Below the pieces are notes generated by a model. That model was not told the DNA's origin. It saw nothing but the letters and a program-made list of their open reading frames with translations, and ran no database searches. The translations under genes and the position numbers were made by a program. DNA of 64,000 nucleotides from Chitinophagaceae bacterium (GTDB lineage: Bacteria > Bacteroidota > Bacteroidia > Chitinophagales > Chitinophagaceae): NCBI GenBank assembly GCA_016720775.1, contig JADKJX010000001.1:62001-126000 (forward strand). The letters are read 5' to 3'. The number at the start of each line of letters is the position of its first letter. The stretch's first letter is position 1. Positions 26,187-36,339 of the stretch are shown in pieces.

Positions 26187-27491
26187 GTGGATGAGAACAC
26201 CTTGTTCATGATCGGCAGCAATACAAAAGCTTTTACCGCAACGGCACTTGCCATGCTCGATGCTGAAAAGAAAATTTCATTGGATGATAACGTGACCAAA
26301 TGGATCCCGCAATTCAAGCTGGATAACAAAGCAGCCGGCGAACAAGCCATTATAAGAGACCTGCTTTGTCACCGCATCGGCTTTCAAACCTTCCAGGGAG
26401 ATTTTACTTACTGGACCAGCAACCTTACAAGAACAGAAGTGATCGAAAAGATGAGCCACATAAAAGCGCAGTATCCCTTCCGCACAAAATGGGGATATAC
26501 CAACGCCGCATTTTTAACCGCCGGGGAGATCATACCCAAAGCATCGGGACTTCAATGGGAGGAATATTTGAAAGAAAAAATATTTACACCCCTTGGCATG
26601 AACAGTACGTTGGCATTGAGTAAAGATTTTCCAAATGCACTTAACAAATGCAGCGCTCATACCATGGCTGATGGCAAGCTTGTAAAAATCCCGTTTTGCA
26701 GCATTGATAACCTGGCAGCAGCCGGCAGCATTGGTTCTTCCGTTAATGATATGAGCCATTGGGTAATGGCACAACTCAGTGGCGGAAAATACGACGGCAA
26801 GCAGGCGATCCCCGCATCTGCCATTGCACAAACATGGTTGCCGCATTCAATCCTTGGCAATGGCGGTAAACAATTTAATACCGGCCACTTTGCCCTGTAC
26901 GGGCTTGGCTGGTTCCTGGAAGAATACTGCGGTAAAAAAGTTGTATCGCACACCGGCGGCGTAAATGGTTTTGTTACCAGCGTAACATTGATCCCCGAAG
27001 AAAAATTAGGCATCATTGTTTTTACCAATACCGATCAGAACAGTTTTTATGAAGCGCTGAAATGGGAAATTGCCGATGCTTATCTTGGCAAGCCATACCG
27101 TAACTACAGCAAGGTTTATCTTGGTTTCTATAACCAGCAAAAACAGAATGATGCAAAAACAGATAGAAAAATGCAGGACTCTGTTGCCTTACACCTGGCC
27201 ACATCACTTACTGCAACCAATTACTGCGGCACATATACAAATGACGTGTACGGTACCATGAATGTGGTGCAGGAAGGCGCTGAACTGAAAATGAAATTCA
27301 GTCACCACCCCAACATGTATGCAAAACTGGAATCCATTGGGGGCAACCGGTTCTATGCAACATTTAGTGATCCCGAATTCAGCAAGGCAATTTTTCCTTT
27401 TACTGTTGAGAACGGGAAAGTGGTTTCTGTAACGGTAAAGGTTGCCGATTTTATTGAATACAATCCGTACGAGTTTAAAAAAGTAAAATAG
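26187..27491 (+). pseudogene. Serine hydrolase (class C beta-lactamase-like), 5' truncated
   Basis: 434 residues begin abruptly within the family at DENTLFMIGSNTKAF, so only about ten residues precede the nucleophile motif SNTK (Ser11, Lys14). Homologues have a signal peptide and roughly 60-80 residues before this point. The rest is intact: YTN in KWGYTNAAFLTAGE, HTGGVNGF near residue 255, and a C-terminal DUF3471-like domain from about residue 340. The only start is a GTG directly after the stop of the previous gene. Deletion or misassembly fused the two; the protein could not be exported as it stands. Confidence 0.75.
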
Positions 27492-27512
27492 GTAATCAAA
27501 TAATGTCGCTTT

Positions 27513-28178
27513 ATGAGCCAGTTGCACAGTGAACTAAAAAAAGAATTTCAACTGGAAAGGATGATCCTTTTCAGCGATGCCGTATTTGCCATTGCTATTA
27601 CCCTGCTCGTGATCGAACTTAAAGTGCCGGAAATTGAACGGGCAGAACTCACCGAAGGTAAACTGTTGATGGCACTGGCGCACATGATCCCCAAATTCTT
27701 CGGCTTCATCATCAGCTTCATGTTCATCGGCATTTACTGGACCGTCCATCACCGCCTCTTTGGTTTTGTGGTAAATTATACCCCGAAACTGTTGCGGTTG
27801 AACCTGCTTTTTTTATTTGCCGTTGCACTCATGCCATTCAGTACTGCATTTTACAGCGAGTATGTAATGAAGCATGTTCTTACGCCGGTGATATTCTATA
27901 CCGGCAACATCATCATGCTCGGCTTATTCAACCTGTTCATGTGGCGGCACGTAGGCAATCCTAAAAATAAATTATCAGAAGGGCTCAGCCAGGCAGACTC
28001 CAGCTATTTTTCATTCAGGGCCATCCTTGTTCCAGCCATGTTCACGCTTTTTGCTTTTATATACCTTATAAATCCATACATTTCATCGGCCTTGCCGATG
28101 TTTGTTCCACTGGTGATGCGGCTGGTAAAAAAAAGGCACGAAAAGAAAAATAAAATTTCCGTAACTGAAAAAACATAA
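27513..28178 (+). CDS. TMEM175/DUF1211-family membrane protein
   Basis: 221 residues, about six helices. The first helix carries the family sign FSDAVFAIAITLLVIEL (residues 20-36), which forms the potassium-selective pore in TMEM175-type channels. Later helices include FFGFIISFMFIGIYWTVHH and LLFLFAVALMPFSTAFYSEY. Bacterial members are leak-type potassium channels; physiological role here is unknown. It lies 21 bases after the hydrolase gene and 4 bases before the next gene. Confidence 0.85.
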   Translation: MSQLHSELKKEFQLERMILFSDAVFAIAITLLVIELKVPEIERAELTEGKLLMALAHMIPKFFGFIISFMFIGIYWTVHHRLFGFVVNYTPKLLRLNLLFLFAVALMPFSTAFYSEYVMKHVLTPVIFYTGNIIMLGLFNLFMWRHVGNPKNKLSEGLSQADSSYFSFRAILVPAMFTLFAFIYLINPYISSALPMFVPLVMRLVKKRHEKKNKISVTEKT

Positions 28179-28182
28179 CACA

Positions 28183-28731
28183 ATGGAACCCGAACAACTT
28201 ACCCTTGGCATTGGAACCCGGTTACAACACACACAATTCGGACCGGGCGTGGTCGTTGCAGTTCGCTATGCAACTTATCTTATCTCCTTTATCAATCACG
28301 GTATAAAGGAAATTGATAAAACTGATACCAATCTCGATGAGATCATCGCAGAGAATGTTACCGCCGAAGTGGAAACGGTTTCTGAAGTGGAAAAATCTTT
28401 ACTAAAAATTTTAAGGCAATGGAGCGATGTAACTGAAGTTGTACCCATTGGTGATAAATGGATCGGCGGTACCATGCTGTTGCAGACCGCAGATAAAACA
28501 TTAAAGGCAAAAGAAATTCCCATCGACGATTTCTTTCACAAAATTGTGATGCTGCGTGACCGGCTGCGTGTGCTGGAACAAAACATCAACAGCAATAAAA
28601 AATTAAGCGACGAGGAAAAAGTAAGCATACAACAATACATCACCCGTTGCTATGGTTCGCTCACTACTTTTAATGTATTGTTCAAAAACAAGGAGCATTG
28701 GTTTGTGGGAGAGAAGGGTGGGAAAGAATAA
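28183..28731 (+). CDS. Uncharacterised soluble protein
   Basis: 182 residues. The N-terminus LGIGTRLQHTQFGPGVVVAVRY resembles the small CarD/UvrD-tail type beta domain (G-x-R-x-x-H-x-x-F-G-x-G), followed by an acidic region and a helical C-terminal half. The same fold often mediates protein contacts, but no function is known. Its last residues EHWFVGEKGGKE are duplicated downstream at 28860-28882, where the sequence would read EHWFVGEKGSGG; the original C-terminus was probably displaced by an inserted element. Confidence 0.65.
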   Translation: MEPEQLTLGIGTRLQHTQFGPGVVVAVRYATYLISFINHGIKEIDKTDTNLDEIIAENVTAEVETVSEVEKSLLKILRQWSDVTEVVPIGDKWIGGTMLLQTADKTLKAKEIPIDDFFHKIVMLRDRLRVLEQNINSNKKLSDEEKVSIQQYITRCYGSLTTFNVLFKNKEHWFVGEKGGKE

Positions 28732-28882
28732 TAACCCTTGCTTTACAAAATATATTTACAGAATTGTTACTGACGATATGGTAGAATAAAAAGCCGGGCT
28801 TTGTTTTGAAGTGCCGCTCCCTCTCTTTTGGAGAGGGAGGTGGAGGGTGAGGCCATAAAGAGCATTGGTTTGTGGGAGAGAA
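28693..28882. repeat. Hairpin element flanked by 23-bp direct repeats
   Basis: The 23-base sequence beginning GAGCATTGGTTTGTGGGAGA occurs at 28693-28715 and again at 28860-28882. Between them lie 144 bases with a hairpin CTCCCTCTC (28817-28825)/GAGAGGGAG (28831-28839) of a type often dispersed in Bacteroidota, and a small AAAGC/GCTTT stem before TTTT (28790-28806). The left copy is the end of the upstream gene. This looks like an insertion with target duplication, or a tandem duplication. No gene is present in the gap to 28916. Confidence 0.7.
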
Positions 28883-28916
28883 AGGAAGTGGCGGTTAATT
28901 GAACTTTAAAAATCTG

Positions 28917-30095
28917 ATGATGAAAAAAATATTCTTTTGCCCTTTGCTCGTTGCCTGTTGCTTTTCTGCATCAGCTCAATCATATAAAAAGCTCCACTTC
29001 AAATCAATTGTTGTTGATACACACAACGACATCCTGATGAAAGCTGCGGATAAGGGAATGGTATTCGACCAGGACCTTACCGGTAAAACACACAGCGACC
29101 TGGCCCGGTGGAAAAAAGGCGGGCTGGATGTTCAGTTGTTCTCTGTGTATTGTGATGGCGACCTGAAAAATCCGTTTGCCTGGGCCAACCGGGAAATGGA
29201 CAGCCTGGATGCGGTAGCTGCTCGCAATCCCGATAAAATTATGAAAGTTGCCAATTACGCCGAACTGCTGCAAGCAGTGAAAGAACATAAGATCGCTGCC
29301 ATGTTTGGCGTGGAAGGCGGCCACATGATAGAAGATGATCTGAACAAGTTAGATGCACTATACAAACGTGGCGCAAGATACCTGACCTTAACGCATAACA
29401 TTGCTCCTTCCTGGGCCACCAGCGCTGCAGATGAAACAACCAAGTCGAACATGCCGCACAAAGGCCTCACCGATTTTGGCCGGCAGGTGGTACAACGCAT
29501 GAACCAGCTTGGGATGCTGATAGACGTGAGCCATGCTGGCGAACAAACTTTCTGGGATGTCATCCAGTTAAGTACCAAACCCATCATTGCTTCGCATAGC
29601 TGTGTGTACAACCTAACCCCACACCGGCGCAATTTAAAAGACGACCAGATAAAGGCAATCGCAAAGAACGGCGGCGTGATCCAGTTGAATTTTAACCCGG
29701 GTTTTATTGACAGCAGTTTTGGTGCAAAAGAAACCGTCTTTTTTAAAATGCATGCCGCAGAAATGGATTCACTGATGAAAAACGGTATGGGTGATTTTTA
29801 CGCCATGGATTATCTCTATAATAAATATGCCGAAGAAGCAAATGCCATTCGTCCGCCTTTATCAAAGCTCATCGATCACATCGATTACATCGTGAAGCTG
29901 GTGGGTGTTGATTACGTGGGCCTGGGCTCCGACTTTGACGGCGTTAATCTTACCCCGCAGCAATTAGATGATGTTACCTCTTACCCATTAATTACAAAAG
30001 CATTGGTTGAAAGAGGTTACAGCAAAAAAGACATTCGCAAAATACTGGGCGGAAATTTCCTGCGTGTACTGGAAGCCAACGAAACAAAAAAATAA
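28917..30095 (+). CDS. Membrane-type dipeptidase, peptidase family M19
   Basis: 392 residues with a signal peptide (MMKKIFFCPLLVACCFSASAQ). Zinc ligands of the renal-dipeptidase family are visible: VDTHNDIL near residue 35 (His, Asp), GVEGGHMIEDD near 130 (Glu), DVSHAGEQTFWDV near 205 and PIIASHSCVYNLTPHRRN near 225 (His), and LGSDFDGV near 340. It cleaves dipeptides, probably in the periplasm. ATG at 28917 or 28920 gives a clean signal sequence. It is followed after five bases by the acylase gene. Confidence 0.93.
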   Translation: MMKKIFFCPLLVACCFSASAQSYKKLHFKSIVVDTHNDILMKAADKGMVFDQDLTGKTHSDLARWKKGGLDVQLFSVYCDGDLKNPFAWANREMDSLDAVAARNPDKIMKVANYAELLQAVKEHKIAAMFGVEGGHMIEDDLNKLDALYKRGARYLTLTHNIAPSWATSAADETTKSNMPHKGLTDFGRQVVQRMNQLGMLIDVSHAGEQTFWDVIQLSTKPIIASHSCVYNLTPHRRNLKDDQIKAIAKNGGVIQLNFNPGFIDSSFGAKETVFFKMHAAEMDSLMKNGMGDFYAMDYLYNKYAEEANAIRPPLSKLIDHIDYIVKLVGVDYVGLGSDFDGVNLTPQQLDDVTSYPLITKALVERGYSKKDIRKILGGNFLRVLEANETKK

Positions 30096-30100
30096 CTATC

Positions 30101-32299
30101 ATGAAGTCATTGCTCATTTTATTGTTTTTTCCTTTTCAGTTATTTTCCCAGCCATTTTCAAAAACCGAAATTACCCGCTGGGAAGCTCAATCCCGGCATG
30201 TAACCATCATTCGTGATAACTATGGTGTGCCGCATATTTATGGCAAGACAGATGCCGATGCCGTATTTGGTTTGATGTATGCCCAGTGCGAAGATGATTT
30301 TAAGCGGGTGGAAGCAAACTATATTGATAAACTTGGCCGGTTAGCGGAAATAGAAGGGGAAAAAGAACTTGCCTGGGACCTTTCGAACCGGATCCTTTTT
30401 GATTCGGCTGATGCACTAAAAGATTACAACAAAGCACCGGCTTGGTTAAAAAAACTTTGCAACGCCTTTGCTGACGGCATTAATTATTATCTCTACAGAA
30501 GCCCTTCGGTTAAGCCGGCGTTATTAACTCATTTCAAACCATGGTATCCTTTTTTGTGGACAGATGGAAGCATCAATGCCATTAATATAGCAGACATCAC
30601 CGAAAAAGAATTTTCAACCTTTTACTTGGAAGGAAAAAATTTTTCCTCTTTCAAAAAGAACGATGATGAAGAAATGCTTACCGGCTCAAACGGTTTTGCC
30701 ATTGCGCCAAAGATCAGCAGCTCGGGCAATGCAATGCTGTATATCAATCCCCATGTAACATTTTATTTCCGGCCCGAAGTACACATGGTGAGTGAAGAAG
30801 GATTGAATGTGTATGGTGCCGTTACCTGGGGACAGTTCTTCATTTACCAGGGTTTTAATGAACACTGCGGCTGGATGCACACATCAAGTGGCGTGGATGC
30901 AGCCGATACTTACATTGAAAAAATTTCGAAGAAAGATAATGGCTGGGTGTATGAATATGATGGCAAACAAAGATCCGTCATCGAAAAAAAGATATTGCTG
31001 AATTACAGTTCAGGAAATGAGATCAAAAGCAAAACGGTCAATGCTTTATTTACGCATCATGGTCCTATCATGGCAAACCGAAACGGGCAGGTACTCAGCC
31101 TGCGGGCAGACAACCGTATTGCAGCCGGGCTGATGCAATGCTGGTTACGGAACAAGGCAGCCAGTTTCAGTGATTTTAAAAAGACCCTGGACCTGAAAGG
31201 AAATATTTCAAACAACACCGTTTATGCAGATGCAGAAGGAAATATTGCTTACTGGCATGGCAACCGCATCCCCACAAGAGATACAAAATACAACTGGAAC
31301 AAAGCGGTTGATGGAACTACTTCTGCAACCGAATGGAAGGGCCTGCACCCCATCAGTGAAATTGTACAAAGCATCAACCCGGTAAATGGCTGGCTGCAGA
31401 ATTGTAATTCCACGCCGTATACCGTTGCCGGAAAGTACAGTCCGAAAAAACAAGACTATCCTTTCTATATGGCACCCGATGGAGAAAATTTCCGGGGTAT
31501 TAATGCCGTGAGAGTTTTAGCAGAAGAAAACAAATACGACATTAATAAGTTGATCAAAGCAGGTTACGATACCCGGTTATCAGCATTTGAGATTCTAGTT
31601 CCCGCTTTGGTAAAAGCTTTTCACAAAAAAGATTTTATCAATTACCCGATTGATGAGTTTAAACAAGTTCAGGAAGCAATAGCCATTTTAGAGAATTGGG
31701 ATTACCGTTGTGGAGAAAATTCCATTGCTACCACGCTGGCTGTTGAATGGGGGCAACGGCTGATCGAAAAAATACAGCAGAGCTCCGGTGCAGATGAATT
31801 TGAATTTACAGACCAGGTTACAAAAACAAAGATGTTTGCAGCAAAAGCTTCTTACGAAGACCTGGTATCCCCGCTGCTGGTTACCATCAAGGACCTGCAG
31901 GAGCGGTTTGGCAAATGGCAATTGCCCTGGGGGGAGATCAATCGTTTTCAACGCATATCATCCGACATTGATAATAAGTTTGATGACAGCAAACCAAGCA
32001 TCCCCGTTGGCTTTGCTTCTTCTACCTGGGGCATGTTGCCTTCGTATACAAGCAAAACTTTTCCCGGCACTAAAAAAAGATACGGTGTAAATGGCAATAG
32101 TTTTATCTGTGCTGTTGAATTTGGTAAGAAGATAAAAGCAAAATCTTTACTGGCCGGTGGCGAAAGCGGTAATCCGAATTCTCCTCATTTTTTTGACCAG
32201 GGACTGATGTACAGCAAAGGACAGTTCAAGGATGTGTTGTTCTATAAAGAGGACGTGATGAAACATGTAGAAAAAAAATATCACCCGGGAGAGAAATAA
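30101..32299 (+). CDS. Penicillin acylase family N-terminal nucleophile hydrolase
   Basis: 732 residues. A signal peptide leads into an alpha domain with VTIIRDNYGVPHIYGKTDADAVFG, and the autocleavage site with the nucleophile Ser lies in LTGSNGFAIAPK near residue 198, where the beta subunit would begin. Further support comes from HTSSGVDAADTYIE and GWLQNCNSTPY, which contain the typical Asn of the oxyanion hole. Members hydrolyse penicillins, N-acyl-homoserine lactones or other amides; the natural substrate is unknown. It is exported and probably co-expressed with the dipeptidase. Confidence 0.9.
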   Translation: MKSLLILLFFPFQLFSQPFSKTEITRWEAQSRHVTIIRDNYGVPHIYGKTDADAVFGLMYAQCEDDFKRVEANYIDKLGRLAEIEGEKELAWDLSNRILFDSADALKDYNKAPAWLKKLCNAFADGINYYLYRSPSVKPALLTHFKPWYPFLWTDGSINAINIADITEKEFSTFYLEGKNFSSFKKNDDEEMLTGSNGFAIAPKISSSGNAMLYINPHVTFYFRPEVHMVSEEGLNVYGAVTWGQFFIYQGFNEHCGWMHTSSGVDAADTYIEKISKKDNGWVYEYDGKQRSVIEKKILLNYSSGNEIKSKTVNALFTHHGPIMANRNGQVLSLRADNRIAAGLMQCWLRNKAASFSDFKKTLDLKGNISNNTVYADAEGNIAYWHGNRIPTRDTKYNWNKAVDGTTSATEWKGLHPISEIVQSINPVNGWLQNCNSTPYTVAGKYSPKKQDYPFYMAPDGENFRGINAVRVLAEENKYDINKLIKAGYDTRLSAFEILVPALVKAFHKKDFINYPIDEFKQVQEAIAILENWDYRCGENSIATTLAVEWGQRLIEKIQQSSGADEFEFTDQVTKTKMFAAKASYEDLVSPLLVTIKDLQERFGKWQLPWGEINRFQRISSDIDNKFDDSKPSIPVGFASSTWGMLPSYTSKTFPGTKKRYGVNGNSFICAVEFGKKIKAKSLLAGGESGNPNSPHFFDQGLMYSKGQFKDVLFYKEDVMKHVEKKYHPGEK

Positions 32300-32317
32300 A
32301 ATTTATGTTGCCATAGA

Positions 32318-35300
32318 TTAAGTTGTTTCATTGATCGTTGATTTATAGTTTCTGAACAACATCCTCAACATACTCGGTAACACTATCAGCAACAACGGCA
32401 ATGCTATAATAAACCCGCCAATTACCGAAATAGCTAATGGCTGGTGTAACTGAGCGCCTGTACCAATACCCAGTGCCAGTGGCGACAGGGCAATGATGGC
32501 GCCGAGCGCCGTCATAAGTTTAGGCCTGAGCCTTGTGGATATGGCATAGATGATGGAATCGTCCACTGATTTTTCCAGTAAGGATTCTTTGAACTGTAAA
32601 AAAGTAAAGATGGCATTCTCGCCAATGATACCCACGATCATGATTAATCCCGTATAGCTTCCCACATTCAAGGCTGTACCGGTAATGAACAAAGCGATAT
32701 AACTGCCAGAAATTCCCAAAACAGAAATAAGCAGGATAAGTAATGCCACTTTAAATTCCTTGAACAGGAAAAGGATAACACCAAAGACCAGTAGGCTGGC
32801 TGCGATCAATATCATGAGCAACTCTTTAAAAGATTGTTGCTGCTCGGCATAAGCGCCGCCATATTCGATATGATAACCGGCCGGTAAAGAAATTTGAGAG
32901 CCGATGTTTTTCTGAATGTCTTTTATCACACTGCCCAGGTCACGGTTCTCCAGTCTTGCGGTGATAACACCCATGGTCTGCAGATCCTGTCTTTCTATTT
33001 CCGCATCACCGGCATTTATTTTTACCGTGGCTAATTGGTTAATAGGTACCAGTTTCCCATTTGGCAAAAAAATCTGCAGGCTGCTCAGATCATCAATACT
33101 TATTTTGCGGCTGCCGGGATATAAAAGCCGGATGGTATTCACCTGTTCATTTTCAAAAATATTTCCTACAATATTTCCTTCCGATGAATTCTGCAACTGG
33201 CTTTGCAGGTTGGCCGGTGTAATACCAAATTGCGCCAGTTTTGTATAATCCGGTTCAATGGTCACCGATGGACCGGCAATGACGATTCCGTCAAATACAT
33301 CTGCCGTGCCTTTTACATTACTTACTATATCACTCACCTGCCTGGAAAGCTCCTGCAATTTTTTTGCATTATCACCATACACTTTCACTTCAATGGGTTC
33401 CACCGAACTCATCAGGTCGCCAAGCATATCACCGATCACCTGGCCGAATTCTATACGCAGGGCGGGCTGACTGGCTTCAATTTTTTGCCGGATATCGCTG
33501 ATCACTTCTTCGGTTGTTTTTGTCCTGTCTTTTTTTAGCTGGATAAGATAGTCGCCCCGGTTGGGTTCGGTAATAAAGAACCCCATCTGTGTTCCCGTGC
33601 GGCGACTGTAGGTCTTCACTTCGGGAATTGCCGTGATAATTTTTTCAGCCTCTCTCAGCATATGATCCGTTTCCTCCAGCGAAGTGCCGGGCAGTGAATT
33701 GTAATCCAGCACAATGCTTCCTTCATCCATCTCCGGCAAAAAACCCGTTTGCAGTTGCGGAAGTATAAAATAAACAGAAATACCAAGTGCTGCTACAATG
33801 ATAAAGCTCAACCAGGGTTTTTTGATAAAGAAAGAAACCCAGCGTTGATTTTTAACATGGGCTTCTTTTTGCCTGGCAGTTATTTTTTTTACCGCATCTT
33901 TTTTTGTTCTGCTCAATAAAAGATACACAACCGGCAAACCTATCCAGGTAACAAAAAATGAACAGACCAGGGTAATGATCATGGTATCGGTCATCACTTT
34001 AAAATAAGCGCCGGCAACACCGCTCATTAAAATAAATGGTATGAAAATTACAATGGTGCTGATAGACGAACCCACCATGGCGGGAAATAAATATTTGATG
34101 GCCTGCTGCACCACATTGGTTGTGTATTCCCGGGGATGTTCTTCCTGTGTGCGGTGTATCTGTTCCACTACCACGATCGCATCATCAATGATCAATCCGA
34201 TGGCTGCGGCAATGGCGCCAAGCGTCATGATATTGAACGTGTAGCCGATGGCATACAATACGATCATAGTTAAACCTAAAGTAACCGGTATGGTAATAAG
34301 AATGGTTGCACTTGCTTTAAAAGAACGCAGAAAAATAATGGCAACAACAATGGCCAGCAATAATCCAATCCATAAACTGTCGCTCACACTTTTAATAGAC
34401 TCCTTTACAAAATCGGCCTGCACATAATAAGGCTGGATGGTTACATCTTTAGGCAATATCTTCTGCAGTGCTGCGATTTTCTTTTCCATATCAGCAGATA
34501 TAGCCACCAGGTTAGAGTTGGGTTGTTTTACAATGGCCACCAAAATTCCATCATGACCGTTTGCATTTATTTTGGTGTACTCAACACCCTCACGTATCTG
34601 CACATCCACCACATCTTTTAAATAAACGATGCGTTTCCCATCATTCCTTACTACAATATTCCGCAGGTCATCTATGGAATGAACCGTAGCATCAGTAACC
34701 GTTAAATACAGGTAACGGTAATCAGATAAGAATCCATTGCTCTTGATAAAATTAGTTGCAGCCAACGCATTGCTGATTGCATCAGGTGTCATACCCAACG
34801 AACTCATTTTTGCCGCATCCATCAGCAGCCAGTACTCTTTTGATTTGCCGCCAATGATACGAACAGATGACACACCATCTACCTGGCTTAAAAATGGTTT
34901 GATGGTATAAACCGCCAGTTGTTTTAATTCAATCGGCGATTTAGTATGACTTTCCAACGTATAACCCATCACTGGTAAAATGGATGGATTCATTTTTTCC
35001 ACCGTGATAGACAAATCAGCAGGCAATGTATTTCTTATCTCTGCAATCCTTGCTTCTATCCGTTGCTGGCCCAGGTCAACATCTGCATTCCAGTTTATAA
35101 AGGCGGATATCTCACAACTACCCCGGCTGGTGGTGCTGCGGATGGATTTAAGATCGGGTATCTGTTTGATGGCATTCTCCAGCGGCCGGGTAACGCTGAT
35201 CATCATCTTATCTACGGGTTGTAAACTCCCATCAGCAATGATCTTTATTTTAGGAAATGTTATTTCCGGAAATAAAGATGACTGCATTTTGCTGTAAGCA

Positions 35301-35374
35301 AATGCACCGCCCAGAATGATCATCACCAATACAACGGTAAGCGGGTTTTTAAGAGAGATGAAGAACTTTTGCAA
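32318..35374 (-). CDS. RND efflux pump inner membrane permease
   Basis: 1018 residues with the RND plan: helix 1 at 10-28, a large periplasmic loop, helices 2-6 near 330-480 including LGAIAAAIGLIIDDAIVVVE (the two adjacent Asp are proton-relay residues), a second loop and a last helix set near 830-1000. It exchanges protons for substrate; the substrate class (drug or metal) cannot be told by eye. It is the last gene of a run YncE-TolC-adaptor-permease and is preceded by 19 bases from the adaptor stop. Sequence is intact. Confidence 0.93.
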   Translation of the reverse strand: MQKFFISLKNPLTVVLVMIILGGAFAYSKMQSSLFPEITFPKIKIIADGSLQPVDKMMISVTRPLENAIKQIPDLKSIRSTTSRGSCEISAFINWNADVDLGQQRIEARIAEIRNTLPADLSITVEKMNPSILPVMGYTLESHTKSPIELKQLAVYTIKPFLSQVDGVSSVRIIGGKSKEYWLLMDAAKMSSLGMTPDAISNALAATNFIKSNGFLSDYRYLYLTVTDATVHSIDDLRNIVVRNDGKRIVYLKDVVDVQIREGVEYTKINANGHDGILVAIVKQPNSNLVAISADMEKKIAALQKILPKDVTIQPYYVQADFVKESIKSVSDSLWIGLLLAIVVAIIFLRSFKASATILITIPVTLGLTMIVLYAIGYTFNIMTLGAIAAAIGLIIDDAIVVVEQIHRTQEEHPREYTTNVVQQAIKYLFPAMVGSSISTIVIFIPFILMSGVAGAYFKVMTDTMIITLVCSFFVTWIGLPVVYLLLSRTKKDAVKKITARQKEAHVKNQRWVSFFIKKPWLSFIIVAALGISVYFILPQLQTGFLPEMDEGSIVLDYNSLPGTSLEETDHMLREAEKIITAIPEVKTYSRRTGTQMGFFITEPNRGDYLIQLKKDRTKTTEEVISDIRQKIEASQPALRIEFGQVIGDMLGDLMSSVEPIEVKVYGDNAKKLQELSRQVSDIVSNVKGTADVFDGIVIAGPSVTIEPDYTKLAQFGITPANLQSQLQNSSEGNIVGNIFENEQVNTIRLLYPGSRKISIDDLSSLQIFLPNGKLVPINQLATVKINAGDAEIERQDLQTMGVITARLENRDLGSVIKDIQKNIGSQISLPAGYHIEYGGAYAEQQQSFKELLMILIAASLLVFGVILFLFKEFKVALLILLISVLGISGSYIALFITGTALNVGSYTGLIMIVGIIGENAIFTFLQFKESLLEKSVDDSIIYAISTRLRPKLMTALGAIIALSPLALGIGTGAQLHQPLAISVIGGFIIALPLLLIVLPSMLRMLFRNYKSTINETT

Positions 35375-35393
35375 AACTGTATTGATTTATAAA

Positions 35394-36329
35394 TTATTTC
35401 TTGATTGAAGATTCATCAGAAATGATCTTCACTTTAGCGGTATCGCTCAATCCAAAATTTCCACTGACTAAAATTTTATCTGTTGCTGAAAATACCGGTG
35501 ACAAAATCTCAATCCTGTCATTGGTCTCAATTCCTTTTTTTACAGGTGTTTTCACTGCAATGGAATCATTCAGCATTTTCATTACCCAGAATTCTGTTTG
35601 TGTTTCATCTGCCAGTACCGCAGATTTGGGTAATGAATAACCACTGGTTTTGGAAGACTTAGCAACCTTAACTGTGGCAATTAAATTTTCGGGGATGGCA
35701 TGACTGCTGTTCACTTTCAGAATTATACTTTGTGTCTGCGAACCGGGATCCATTGTTGGCTGTGTACCACTGATGATACCGGTGAGTTTTTCTCCGTCAG
35801 GCAAAAGCAGTTCTAATGATTTTTTATTGATGATGTAAGGCCGCAGTTCGTAAGGCATATTCAATAAAAAAACAAAACTCCGGGTATCTGTTATAACCGC
35901 CAGCTGATCGCCATCCTGCACGTAATCGCCGGCCTGTTTATCAATTTGCGAAATAAACCCACTGCCGTTTGCCCGGATTGCATTAACGCCGGTAAACCGG
36001 AAACTTGAATCCAGGATATTTATAGTATTACCGATACTTTCAGCTTCTTTGGTTTTTACGGTGTATAAGGTCTGTCCACGGCTTACCATTTTATTCAGCT
36101 GCACGTTGGCCGTTTTTAAATATCCCGTTGCATTTGCCCTTACGGTCCATTTTTGTAAAAAAGCAGAAGTAGCATTCAGTACAACAGATTCTTCCATCGG
36201 TTCATTGCTCACCGTAGTTACAGTAACAGGTGTACTTACCTCCGGCAATTCTTCTGCAACAGGTTCATCTTTGCCCTTGCAGGAAACAAGTATGATACTC
36301 ACTAATAAACAGGCAAATATTTTATTCAT
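35394..36329 (-). CDS. RND efflux periplasmic adaptor (lipoprotein)
   Basis: 311 residues. The lipoprotein signal MNKIFACLLVSIILVSCKGK puts Cys17 after the cleavage site. The split lipoyl/barrel-sandwich layout is seen in VRANATGYLKTANVQLNKMV... and later GSGFISQIDKQAGDYVQDGDQLAVI, with a beta-barrel and a membrane-proximal domain behind. The coiled hairpin between them is short. It joins the permease to the outer membrane channel. Genes on both sides are part of the same pump, with 10 bases to TolC. Confidence 0.92.
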   Translation of the reverse strand: MNKIFACLLVSIILVSCKGKDEPVAEELPEVSTPVTVTTVSNEPMEESVVLNATSAFLQKWTVRANATGYLKTANVQLNKMVSRGQTLYTVKTKEAESIGNTINILDSSFRFTGVNAIRANGSGFISQIDKQAGDYVQDGDQLAVITDTRSFVFLLNMPYELRPYIINKKSLELLLPDGEKLTGIISGTQPTMDPGSQTQSIILKVNSSHAIPENLIATVKVAKSSKTSGYSLPKSAVLADETQTEFWVMKMLNDSIAVKTPVKKGIETNDRIEILSPVFSATDKILVSGNFGLSDTAKVKIISDESSIKK

Positions 36330-36339
36330 TTTAACTGTT

